NCBI RefSeq assembly: GCF_022985175.1 | Contig: NC_066876.1 | Coordinates: forward strand, 8,797,167 to 8,861,166 | DNA length: 64,000 nt | Direction of reading: 5' to 3' | From: Labeo rohita | Lineage: Eukaryota; Chordata; Actinopteri; Cypriniformes; Cyprinidae | Notes under the pieces: model-generated | What the model was told of the DNA's origin: nothing | Seen by the model: the letters and a program-made list of their open reading frames with translations, nothing else | The model's database searches: none | Program-made: the position numbers and the translations under genes | Shown here: positions 47,469 through 59,500 of the stretch, piece by piece | Layout of the letters: every line of letters starts with the position of its first letter | How positions within the stretch are numbered: position 1 is the first letter of the stretch

Positions 47469-47634
47469 GGTTTGGAAAAAAATGCCATAAAATCTGAAAT
47501 TACGTCACTTGTATTTTTATGTTTCCTAGAATGTATCACATGTCTTTTAATAAGAAAAATCCCAGCCTACGTTTTGGCAATTACGTAACTTTGGTTTCTA
47601 TGTAATATGTAAATTGAGATCCTCCACAAGAAGT

Positions 47635-48510
47635 ACAGCCAATCAAATGTGAGCGTTGCATTATTGACACATGCATTATCCAATCAGAGTGCGGTACTCT
47701 AGAGATTGGGCTGGACAAACAATGAAACGTTGACTGAGAACAAAGGAATGAACATCAGGCTAGTAAGATACGGATAACACTGACGTCGGTAGCGATGTTT
47801 ATAACCAAATAAACAAATACAGTGGTTTACAGATAGCAGGAGACCGAATCAGTCTGAAAGATGACTAATCGGCCTTAAAAACAACCACTCATACTACCGT
47901 TTTCTATTTTTGTCCTGATGAATAGCCTTTATCTGATCTCTACAGTGATTCACTAGAGCTAATAAAGTCTGAGGAAGTAAATTGAGGAAACGCTAATGAG
48001 GAAATTCTTCAACAAAGACATTCTGAGAATAATTTTTAAATTCTCCATCAAGGTAAACTGGACGTGAAGGATTCCGTGACTAAAAATGTATTAATATTTA
48101 ATAAGGTAATCGCTGAGGCAGTTTGTGATTGGTTGTCTGTTGCTAAACAACTCGGTGATGCATTTTATCAACGAAGTCGTTTACTGTACACCTTTAGCAT
48201 CTTAATTCGGTGATAAATTAGTCTATGACCAAAGATTAAAATTGGCGCGGTTTTAACCCGGGATTTAAAAAGACGTTATCACAGGGTTATAAAAACTCTT
48301 CTTTAAATAGTTTAACGCAAAAATAAAGTGATACCTGCATCACCTGAGCGTTGGGTACACAGTGTACGTCATGCGTGAGGGGCGGGGCTTGTGAGAACTC
48401 CCAAACAGTTACACACTGGAGCCAGAGCGACGCACGGCAAACATCAAGCGGGCTCGAACGAACGAAGCGTAACTTTTCGTCCCGGTTGAACCTGGACTTT
48501 AACTGAGAGA
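47635..48510 (+). promoter_or_regulatory. rab11fip1: Promoter region and 5' UTR of rab11fip1
   Basis: Contains CCAATCA motifs near 47639 and 47680, an inverted CCAAT (ATTGG) near 48128, and a GC box GGGGCGGGGC at 48379-48388, 122 bp upstream of the start codon. CpG density rises from about 48340 and continues into exon 1, unlike the AT-rich surroundings. No TATA box is evident at a suitable place. The transcription start is probably between 48390 and 48480 (inference). Confidence 0.6.
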
Positions 48511-48854
48511 ATGTCTTTGGGTGACCAGCAGTGGTATCCCACTAGCGTTCAGGTAACGGTGCTCAAAGCGCGAAACCTGCGGATCAAGGGCAAAAATGGC
48601 ACGAACGACGCTTATGCCATCATGCAGGTGGGCAAGGACAAGTTTTCCACCTCGGTAGCGGAGAAATGCGTCTCGCCCGAATGGAAGGAGGAAGCGACGT
48701 TCGATCTGCCGCTGATCCATCAGGGGAACGCGGAGCGATGCACACTGTACATCATCGCCATGCACCGAGCCCTGGTGGGGCTGGACAAGTTTTTGGGACA
48801 GGCTGTCATCAACTTACTGGACCTCCACGCCAACAGATCACGGAAAAAGACCGA
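48511..48854 (+). CDS. rab11fip1: rab11fip1 exon 1: C2 domain
   Basis: ATG at 48511 in GAGAATGTCTTTG. It encodes MSLGDQQWYPTSVQVTVLKA, then GKNGTNDAYAIMQVGKDKFS, then LHRALVG-like MHRALVGLDKFLGQAVINL. The exon ends in ACCGA before a GTGAGT donor. An in-frame stop would follow within the intron, so the longer open frame is not the real coding end. Confidence 0.93.
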
Positions 48855-49589
48855 GTGAGTGTCATTCTTTGCGTGGGTTTTCGAGTTGTGTCATAAAAAT
48901 ATTCCATAATGAGATTTTAATAGTGTAAAGTGATAAGCTATCAAACAGTGAATCACAGTATGTTTTGGTCACTTTGCATGGGCCGGTTTCAGTACACCGC
49001 CCTTGTAAAACAATGTTAGTCAAGCAAAAGTACACTTCGCCTCCTGGGTGTTTCTATGAACATTATATAATAAGAATTTTTACTTCATAAAACGAGTGGT
49101 CACTGATAGTGTTTAGGAAAAACTAAGGGGGGGGGGGAGTTGTTTATAATTAAGCTGTTCCACATGTTCAAAGTTATGGTTGGTAATGGTATGGTAATTA
49201 ATTCATTAATGTTTTTGTTTGTTTGCTTGTTTACTTGTTTTTCTCTCTCAATATAATTCAGCATGATTAGGGTCAATAAGAATTTGCCAAATATGGATTG
49301 GAAACAATTACAAATCATTCAATTCAATTAATGAATTCTGAATTAACACTACAGGATTTTTTTGTGAATTCACAAATATTAATCTTATTGTTTTTAGGAC
49401 CTTATAAGGAATTTTGTAAAACAAACTATTAGTTTACAATATCAGTGACATAGCTGTTGTGATGAAATAAATTACAATGTTGATAAAATTTATTTAAATT
49501 TTGGTAATTAAAGAGACAGTCATGAAATGTTTTGTCCCATCCAATGTGTAAAAAATCAGTAGCATGGAGAGAATATCTATCTATCTATC

Positions 49590-49641
<52 letters not shown>

Positions 49642-49666
49642 GTACTATACATGAATGTATTTTATA

Positions 49667-49729
<63 letters not shown>

Positions 49730-50186
49730 CCAAAATGTATTCAGACACCTTTAGCATTTCCCATGTTTAGAAAGTGGTAATAAAATATGCCAAAAACTCA
49801 GAGTCAAACTCTGTCAGAACACATTTAGTAGAAAAGTATGTGTTGGATTAAAATCAACCAAAAATTCAGACAACTGTTAAGATGACAATATTTACACAAT
49901 TATCAATAATTTGTTGACCAATTACCAAGCAATGCTTAATTTTGTTTAGTCTCTGGTGTAAAAGGTAGCATTAGGACTTAAAGAAAAAAGCACAAGTGTC
50001 TGAATAATTTTCGGTCCCAAGTTTTTTTTTTTTTTTTTTGTTTTTTTAATCAGATTTACTGGTAGTCCACTGTATGAAGAAATTTTGGGTATAATATGTC
50101 ACAGTTTACTTTATTTTGCTATCCTCACTCACTTACATAAATGAACTATAGTATAGTAGTGTATATATATATATATAAATTAATAA

Positions 50187-50224
<38 letters not shown>

Positions 50225-52654
50225 GGTAATTCAAAGTGCTTTACATAAAAGGAAGTAGAATAATCATAAAAACAATAATAAAAACAATAATCACAAAAAA
50301 GGAAGTAGAACAATCATAAAAACAATGATCACAACAATAAAACAAAAAATGTAACATGTAAAAACTAATTGATATAATTTTAAAAATTGATTTACAATAA
50401 ATTTAAGACAGTTAAAAACAGAAAATGATTATACATAATGCAATCAGTTTGGAGATATATATATATATATATTATGTTGAAATAGCAGTAATGAATGTAT
50501 TATTAATTAATGTGTTTTTTAATATTAATATTAATTAATATTTTTATTAATTATTATTAATTAATATTTTTATTAATTATTATTAATTAATATTATTATT
50601 AATATTTTTAATTAATGTATTATTAATTTGTCTGAACATAATCGACTTCACTGTCCATCAATACAGCTGCAGCAGCTGAATGTATACTTTGTTTTGGTAA
50701 TGCAATTGCATTATTCCCAGTGCTCTCCTTTCATATTTCTGTTGTGTTTTATGGTGTTCTTTGATTTTCTGCCAAGAACAAACTACACAGGTCTATTTGA
50801 CTGCTTTGGCGACATCCGTTTAGCCTGATCAGAGTTGTCATGAGGATTTTCATGGGTTATTTTAGTGTAGTGAAACCCACTAACGTCTCACACGTTTTCA
50901 GGTTTTGAGCTGCCACCAGGATGTGGTTATGAGGTCATAAGGTGTTGCTGTGTCATTGCTAGGGTGCTGCAAATATGACCCAGATCTCCTTTATATACAT
51001 TTTATCTAGATCTGCCTATTTATACATTCACAGTGGAAATTGATTGTCGCATGAAGTCGAAGAAGAAGAAGAAAAAAACCTGGGGAAAAATATTTAAAAC
51101 TTTTTTAAATTAGTTTATTTAAAAAATGAATTGTCCCCAACCCTGAGTAATAATAGTATGTTATTCCTAACCATAAATGACAAGAACTATTACCATGGAA
51201 AATGTATAAAAAGGCACAGATTTTGGTAGGAAACAGAGCACAAACTTTGTTAATGAGTTGCTCGAGCTTCGTTTTCTTTAGCTCTTTGAAAATGTGGGCT
51301 GCTCATATTCAAAAACAGAAGGTGTGTGAGTTTCACTGTATTTGCATATTAGGCCAGCTTGCTGAATTGTCCAGTCGACTTCCTATTCTGGCCTTTGAGA
51401 GAGAGAAAGGGAAGTGTCAGAACTGTGTTTTTGCTTTAGGTTTGGTCATAGGGGCATTTTGTGATTTGGCAGCTCTGGCCTTCGGTGTTCGAGGTCCTGC
51501 TGTTTGTCCTTGTTGGTACAGGAGATTGTCAGGCCCGTTTGATTCATTTCTCCATCAGAGTCTGCTCACTTGGACTTTTCTATTTTTCCACTCATACTCA
51601 TTCTTTTTGGACTAGTGGATCAGACCAGTGACTTGACCATATTTGGTTTGCTTGTTTTGCATTTGTGTGCTGTGTAAAGCCCCCAAGACAGAAAAAAAAA
51701 AAAAAAAAAACTATATATACGAGAGTGGGTTTAACATGTAAAATTGAATTGCGTTCACTTTTAACAGAAAAGCTTTTTTACTCTCAGACTGTGGTGATGT
51801 GTTTTTTTTTAGCCATGATGATTTGTACTATCATAATTAGGCTGAGATAAAAATATGTGTCCCATGAGCCCTTTTAAGTCATTATAGTTTTACTTATAAG
51901 TTTATTTATAACCATTATTAATATCAAGAGTAACGGGTTCTAACTTCATCAGCCGATCCTTTAAATTTTTCTTGGGCCAGGTCATATTTTTTGTTCCTCT
52001 GACAAATCATAGTTTATAATTCCATGCAAGTAAATGGGACTAATAAGTAAAATGGTCCAGCACAATCTCACACAACCAGTCTAACTGTATTACAAATAAC
52101 GACGTTTTTACATTCCTCTCCACCCATCCCAGCCCAGTATAACAAAACTTTTACTAGTCACTAACTGACAGGCATGAGTGACACCCAAGGTTTGGCTAAT
52201 GGTGTGTAACTATGTACATTAGTGTTTACTTTCCACTTAAGAATAATGTGTGCGTGTCTGTGTGTGCGTTTGCGTGTGTATCTGTGTGTGAGAACACTGT
52301 GTTCTTTTTCCTTTGGTAGGTCTGGTTTATGCAGTTTAGTAATTAAAATACTAGTCCAACTTATAGAGACTAGAGATACACAATTAATTCAATTAAAACT
52401 AAAAGCATATTATGGCATTCTGCAAAAAAAAAAAAAAAAAAATAATAATAATGGACCATTTGTGCTTGTTTCCACATTAGAAAAAAGTGAGATATAAACT
52501 CAATTGTGAAAAAAAAAAAAAAAAATGAGTTTTAGATAAAAAGTTGCAATTATATTTAAAATGTTTTTATTTTATTATTGTTATTATTTTTTTAAATTGC
52601 ATAGCTTCGGAATGTATAAGAATTATGGAGTAAAATTATGTAACAAGTATATGT

Positions 52655-52687
<33 letters not shown>

Positions 52688-55600
52688 ATTCATTCAGTCT
52701 GTCTGCAGTTTTTTTTCCTAACCATCGTTTCATTTGTAATAAAATAATAATAATAAAATAATGAACAAACAAATAATGTTTGAACTTTATATTTGTAAGG
52801 CTATAGCTTTTGCTGTGATATCGAAATTGGAATCGAGAATTGTACAGTTTAATTGATATGTAAAAGTCTGATGTCATATAAGCTTATTTGTTAAATTAAA
52901 AGATAACTTGGGTCAAAACAATCATAACTGCAACTATTGTTTTTTTTTTTTTTTTTTTTTTGTTTTTTTTTTTTGTGGCAGGGCCAGTGAAAATTCTGAC
53001 TGGGCAAGTAATAATTTTAACCACTGGCCTGACACTGGCCCCTTAGCATTGAGCCCTGTATATTATATTCTATTATATTATATAGGAAAAAGTGTTTCAG
53101 TGTTTGTTATTGTTCAGTGGAAATGAGGGCTGCTCTTTATTCAAATGCAGAGGGCCAAAGAGTTTCCTATTATTTGCCTTTTAGTTTGACTTCCTATTAT
53201 GGTTCAGAACAGAGAGAGAAAGAGACGTAAGACCTGTGTATTTGCCTTGGGTTTGCCCCAGTTCACATGGCTGTTGTTTAAAGCAGGTGTGTACTGTACC
53301 TGAGACACACGTAATTGAGAAGTATGTTAATAGTTTGTTAATGACGTGACTGTAAGCCTACACTGATGCACTCAAATAATGTCAAATTGGAATGCAAAGC
53401 TTCTTATGACGTAATGGGATATTAACATAAACACGTAATATGTGTGATTATTTCAAGCAGATGTGTTTTGATGCATTAATTATATCGCTGAATGACGTCA
53501 TTTATTTTGTCTTCCACAGATCTTATCAGACTATCAGTTATCTGTTAGTGCTTGTTTGTTCTGAAGGTTTTGTTCTTTCTTTTTCTGTTCTGTATATGTC
53601 TGTCTTTGTGATCCAAATTAAACATTTCTGTAATACGAGTACAAAGAATTAAACATTGTAATTATTTACTGTTTTATGTTCATGAAGGCCTACACTACAG
53701 TCAAAAGTTTTTGAACAGTAAGATTTTTAATAAATAAAAGTATTAATTTCTGTCATTTCTAAAAAAAAAAAAAAAAAAAAAAAAACATTATACTGACTCC
53801 TATTTGAACAGTACAGTTTATAATGTTACATAAGCTTTTTATTTCAGATAAATGCTAATCTTCCTATTTATCAAAGAATCCTGAAAAAAATGTACTCAGC
53901 TGTTTTAAATATTGATAAAAATAATAATAATAATAATAAATGTTTCTTGAACAGCAAATCAGCATATTAGAATGATTTCCAAAGAATCATGTGACACTGA
54001 AGACAGGAGTAATGATGCTAAAAATGTAGCTTTGATCACAGGAATAAATTACATTTTAAAATATATTTGAATAGAAAGCAGTTATTTTAAATAGTAAAAA
54101 TATTTCATAATATTACTGCTTTTGTTGTAGTTTTGATCAAATAAATGCAGGCTTGGTGGTGAGCAGAAGAGACTTCTTTAAAAACATTAAAAACTTTTGA
54201 CTGGTAGTGTATACCTCCAATGCCAGTAGTTATGTGGATGCTATTGTAATAAACCATTTTCTAATTCTGCTTCAAGAGGAAAGATGTTTGTGTTTTGCTA
54301 TAGAGACTTAAAGGAAAGGTCAGCCAACAATGAAAATTTGCTTAAAATGTATTTAGCCTCAGGCTATCCAAGATGCAGATGAGTTTGTTTTGGAGAATTT
54401 GGAGAAATTTGGCATTATGTCACTTGCTCACCAATGGATTCTCTGCAGTGAATGGGTGCCGTCAGAATGAGAGTCCAAACAGCTGATGAAAACACCACAA
54501 TAATCCACACCATTACAGTCTTTTACAACTCATTTAACTTTAAACCATAAGTTCATACTTTATAAAAATGCTTCCTCCAGTGAAAAAGTCAATTTCCTGT
54601 TGTCCTCTTACATCAAAATCCACAAACATATTTGTTTAGAACTCCTTTGGACTGTTTTCACTTGTAAATAGCGTTTGATCTGTGCATATTTCTTTCCTGA
54701 TTCAGACAAGACAGCTTGTTTACTGGAAAAAGCAATATTATGGATAGAGGACTTGAATCTTAGCTTGAAGCAACGGTTTGAAGTTAAAAACATCTTAATG
54801 AAGAATCTATTATAAACACACAGGTTTTTACTTCACAAGACATTAATGGATGGACTGGGGTGGCGTGGATTACGTGTGGATTTTTATCAGCTGTTTGGAC
54901 TCTCATTCTGACGGCACCCATTCACTGCAGAAGATCCAATCTGTTCTGATGAAGAAACAAACCTATCTGCACTTTGGATTAGGAGTCAACTGATTATCGG
55001 CACCTATATTAAGCATTTTTATAGTTAACGGCATCGGTCATTTTGAAAACCGATTTGCTGATTAAAAAAAAAAAAAATTAAATAATTTAAAGAAAGTTTT
55101 TGTCAGAGCCCTTGTTATTCCTAATTTTGACATTAATTTCATTTTTACACCAGACATATATATCTTTTCAAAATATTGGTTATCGGACTGCTTGATCCGT
55201 AATAATCGTATCGGCATCAGCAATGAAAAACACATATTGGTTGATTCATACCTTGAACTGTTCCTTTAATAGAATGTCTTACTATCAGATAATATTGACA
55301 GTCTGAGATGTTGGTACTGGCTCTTTGCTATAGCATTGTGCACTGCAAGCAGTTCGTAATCTTTTGCACATAAAACACAAGCCGTCTTTGTCGTTCTTTC
55401 TCCCTCTCATATATGTTGACACAAGGGATTGAATTTTGCCTCCTCTTTTTCTTAGAGCGTGCTGGTGTCGTGTTACTGTCCTACTTCAGGGTAATGTTGA
55501 TATGGCAGCTTTGACACTGCGGTGCGGGCCAGCTGATCATTGTCTCTACTAAAAGAGTTTAATGGGGACAAAAATGATAGGCCTATATTAATTGTGGTAT

Positions 55601-56329
55601 TAATTGAAATACTATATTAATAACACTAATTTTTAAACAGTTCTGATCTAAAATTAATATGGCAGTTTTGTCTCTTCCTAAGGCTGTCACGTTTTAGCAC
55701 CTCTCCAGTTTTCGCCTCTCCGATATCAGTTACTGAACCCATATTTTTTGTGTTAGTCCAGGTCCACGTGGACTAAGGTGTGGTTAATTTTAACCTCAGT
55801 GGATCAGTTTTCTAATTATTTTGCAGTGCCTTTATCTAGGACGATTTTTTTCCCCATGTCGTATGACTTCTAAAACCCTTTATAAAATCATTTGTTATCC
55901 CATAAGTAAAAGAGCAGATGAAACTTGCTGCACCAGTTTGTTTTGCAGCCTCACAGTGGCTGGGTTTATGGTTTAGTGTTTCTCTGTAAACATAGTTTTG
56001 TGTACCTGATACAAATAAAAGGAATCAGTGGGAACTCATGGTTCCTGTTAACCTCTATGTGCTCCATTCACACCCAGGTCAGGCTAGTTGAATTCAAATG
56101 TAAATGAATTAAATAAAAAAACTGCTTAAATTTAAATCAGCATTACGTCTAAGCTAATTAAGTTTGTTTGAATTTTACTATACATTTTATTAATATAATT
56201 TTATTTCATTTTAATGTATTTTGTATTTCATGAAGATGAAATACTCCGCATGGCTATGTGTTTTTATGTATTTATTTAAAGGAATATCTCCTCTAAGAGC
56301 TTATATAAATAACTAAAAGCTATATAAAG

Positions 56330-56366
<37 letters not shown>

Positions 56367-56480
56367 CCTAGATTCCAAATCTGGATTTCCAAATTTCAAG
56401 GTTATATTCTGATTTTTTTATATTCTGATTCTGAACATAATCTCTAGAAGTGCTCTGAGAGTTACTTCATGAGCATTTTA

Positions 56481-56514
<34 letters not shown>

Positions 56515-59500
56515 TTAAAATCTATTGTCATACAATAAAAACAAAGAAACTTAGGGGTTTTCACAACAACATGTCAAAATATATATATTTTTTATTATTA
56601 AAACATTATTTTTAAGTAAATATTTATCATACAATTATTTATCAGAATGTATTTAAATACACAACACAGTATTTCAGAATCAATAAAATACAGAAATAAA
56701 TAAATATACATTTTTTTAAAAATAAAATTTTAAATTTTTTAAGGAAAATTTAAGGAAAATACAGAATTTGGTAAAGAATAAAATAAAACTTGAGAGGGAA
56801 AAAAGCGTATTTTATAGGGCCTTAAAAAATTATTTTTGTTAAACATTTATACATTTATTTACCAGAAAAATTTAAACACACAGCACAGTATTTCTGAATA
56901 AATAAACAAATAAATAAGATATTTTTAATAAAATCTCTTATTTAGAGATGATTTTCATTATTACAGAAAAAGCAAAAAAAACAAACAAACAAACAAAAAA
57001 AAAAAAACAAAAACAAAATGGGATTTTGAAAATTAATGGAAAACTCAGAATTTAGTAAAAATAATAAATAAATAGTAATTATTAATAAATAAATAAATAA
57101 ATAATTAAAATTGAGAGAAAAAATGTCATTAGGCCTTAATGTTATTTTTGTTAAATCTGCTGATTAATACAATTTAATTTAACCATTAAAACTAAAAGTT
57201 AAAATGGATAGTCTGGAAAAAAAAAGAAACCAAATTTGGGAAAAATGAAAACAGGTTTTATAGGGCTCTATTTAAATGTTTTTATTTCAGTAACAAAGTG
57301 GAGTATAAACATAATCATAGTCCTTAAATATAAAACTGTGTTATGTACAATTTAAATGTTTATATACAACTTGATTATGTTGATTATTACATCTGAAAAT
57401 AAATAGCAATTGAATTTGGACTGTTGTTAATTTTGACCTTTAATATTATAGTAATGTATGGTGTCCTGTAGCGTACAGTTTTAGTTGAGAGATTTTCTTT
57501 CCTTAAGAAAAATTGACGTACTGTACCTGATATATATTCAGATGAACTGATATTGAATCAATATTGGAATCAAATTGAATAAAGAGCTTATAAATTAATC
57601 AGATTGAATGGTGAAATCTGCATCAATACCCAGCTTTAGTGAATTTATATGTTTGTATTGAAACAGGAATGCTACACCCCTAGTAACCTTGCTGAAAGTC
57701 ATATTTTGGTCCCTCAGAAAAAGTACAACTGATGAAGCTTCATTGTTTATGCCTATGAAGTAATGATTTAAACCAAACACGTTTCATTTTCAAAATATGA
57801 ATCTGGATTAAGTTGTTCAGTAGATCTACTTCCTGGATTTTTGTGTAAATGTGACTAGTGTTTATATGTGAAAATGATAGCAGCCTCTTCCTGATGGTAA
57901 GAGCGCAGTCTGTTCCCTTCTCAGAGTTAATGATTGCAGCTGGAGAGATTAAAAACAGCACTTGTTTGTTTTTCTCTGTGTGAATAGATAAAGTCTCAAG
58001 CTTTGCCGTGTGTGGAGGGGTGTTAGCTTGGCTCAGAGGAATGTGTAGGATGAAGTCCGTTCATCACATTTTCTGATAGTTGTCTCAGATAACCGAGAAC
58101 TTTCAGGCATGACTGTTTGGATCGGTTCCTGAGAACTGTGAGAAAAATGTTGAAGATAATAATTAATAATAATAAAATAATAATAATAATATTAATGAAT
58201 GCATGTGAAAGTGACTATAAAATGGGTTTAACAGCAAGGTGTCCTATTAAAAGATATAGGTCAAGTCGTAGAGTTTATCAGGTGTCTGTTGTTCACATTC
58301 CCTTTGGTCCAAACAGACTTTCGAGCAGGAGATAATGTAAAGAGGCTTGGGTTATCTTGAAAGAACTTTCCTTATCTAATCATTTAAGCTTTGATTGCCG
58401 ATAGGCATGATTTCCTGTTAGCCTTTCTCCACCCTGAAACTACAGATTTGAGTTTCCTGCTGTGGTTTGAGTGTAAGGTCCACTAACGGACTGATAGTAT
58501 GTGTTTCCCAGCCTTGGGCTTCTCTAGTCCTTCCCATTTTTTTTTTTTTTTTTTTTTTTTTTAAGTTTATTTTTATTGAACACAGAACAAAGGGTCATCA
58601 TGTACATTACACAGTCAAGACACTACAATTTTCATACATTCTTTAGAGTACAGTAACACGCTCAACCTCAATGGTTTGTGTACACAATCCATTTATCCCA
58701 ATACTTGAAACATTTATCCAAATTAACTCTAACTGTAAATGTAAGTCTCTCCATACAATAGATTTCATTTACAATTCCCAACCACTGGTCTCTTGTTGGA
58801 GGGTCAGCCTGAAACCATTTACGTGTTATGGCTTTTCGACTGCTTGCTAAAAGTATTTTTAATAAGTACTTATCCCTGCCTGGAACTGTTTTAGGGATTT
58901 TTCCCAGGTACAGTGTAATGAATGAAAAATCCAATTCCTCCCCTAGTATTTTCCCAATTTCAGCTGCCACTTTATGCCAATAAGGTTGTATTTTTGAACA
59001 TGCCCAAAAAATATGAAAATGATTAGCCATTGAGGTTCCACATTGCCTCCAACAAAGGCCCAGACTCTGATCACCTGTGCGCATTGCTGTTAATTTGGGA
59101 GTTATAAACATTCTTATTAAATTCTTCCATCCAAACTCCCGCCAGGATCTTGAGTTTGTTGTATTTGCCTGTGTAACACATAATATTGTTTTACATAATT
59201 GGACGTATGTTTTTTACTCTCTAGTCCTGCCCATTTTGATGTGATTCCAAGTATCCTAAATGAGAATCTTTTAAACTACAGTATTATTCTTTGAGAAAAA
59301 AAGGACTTTACAATAAGAAAATTTATATACAGCGCACAGCATAAATGAGTACACCCCCTCTGAAAATTTACAAATTAAGCAATTACTCTTTAATTAAAAG
59401 GCATAGTAGGGTTCTTTAGAGATATGATATTCCAGCAAGTCTGCTTGATCAGTTACCAAAAAAGAATGTTAAAATTATTCAGGAAAATACAATTTTTTTT

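Larger units (their letters stand above)
43030..47480 (+). other. adgra2: Probable 3' UTR or 3' flank of adgra2
   Basis: No coding exon is seen between the adgra2 stop and the rab11fip1 promoter region. An AATAAA followed by a GT-rich stretch at 47463-47468 is a plausible polyadenylation signal, implying a 3' UTR of up to 4.4 kb. Earlier AATAAA hexamers exist, for example near 45003. The first third is a nested cluster of DNA elements (43133-45199). 45560-47460 is mostly unique and AT-rich. Confidence 0.45.

Noticed and set aside
48499..48896. Minus and alternate-frame ORFs over rab11fip1 exon 1
   Set aside because: They are shadows in a GC-rich exon. The C2-domain frame is clearly the real one.
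51202..51615. 137-codon + strand frame in rab11fip1 intron 1
   Set aside because: It has no recognisable domain and no splice support, and the composition resembles the surrounding intron. Probably chance, though it is the longest non-repeat frame outside known exons.
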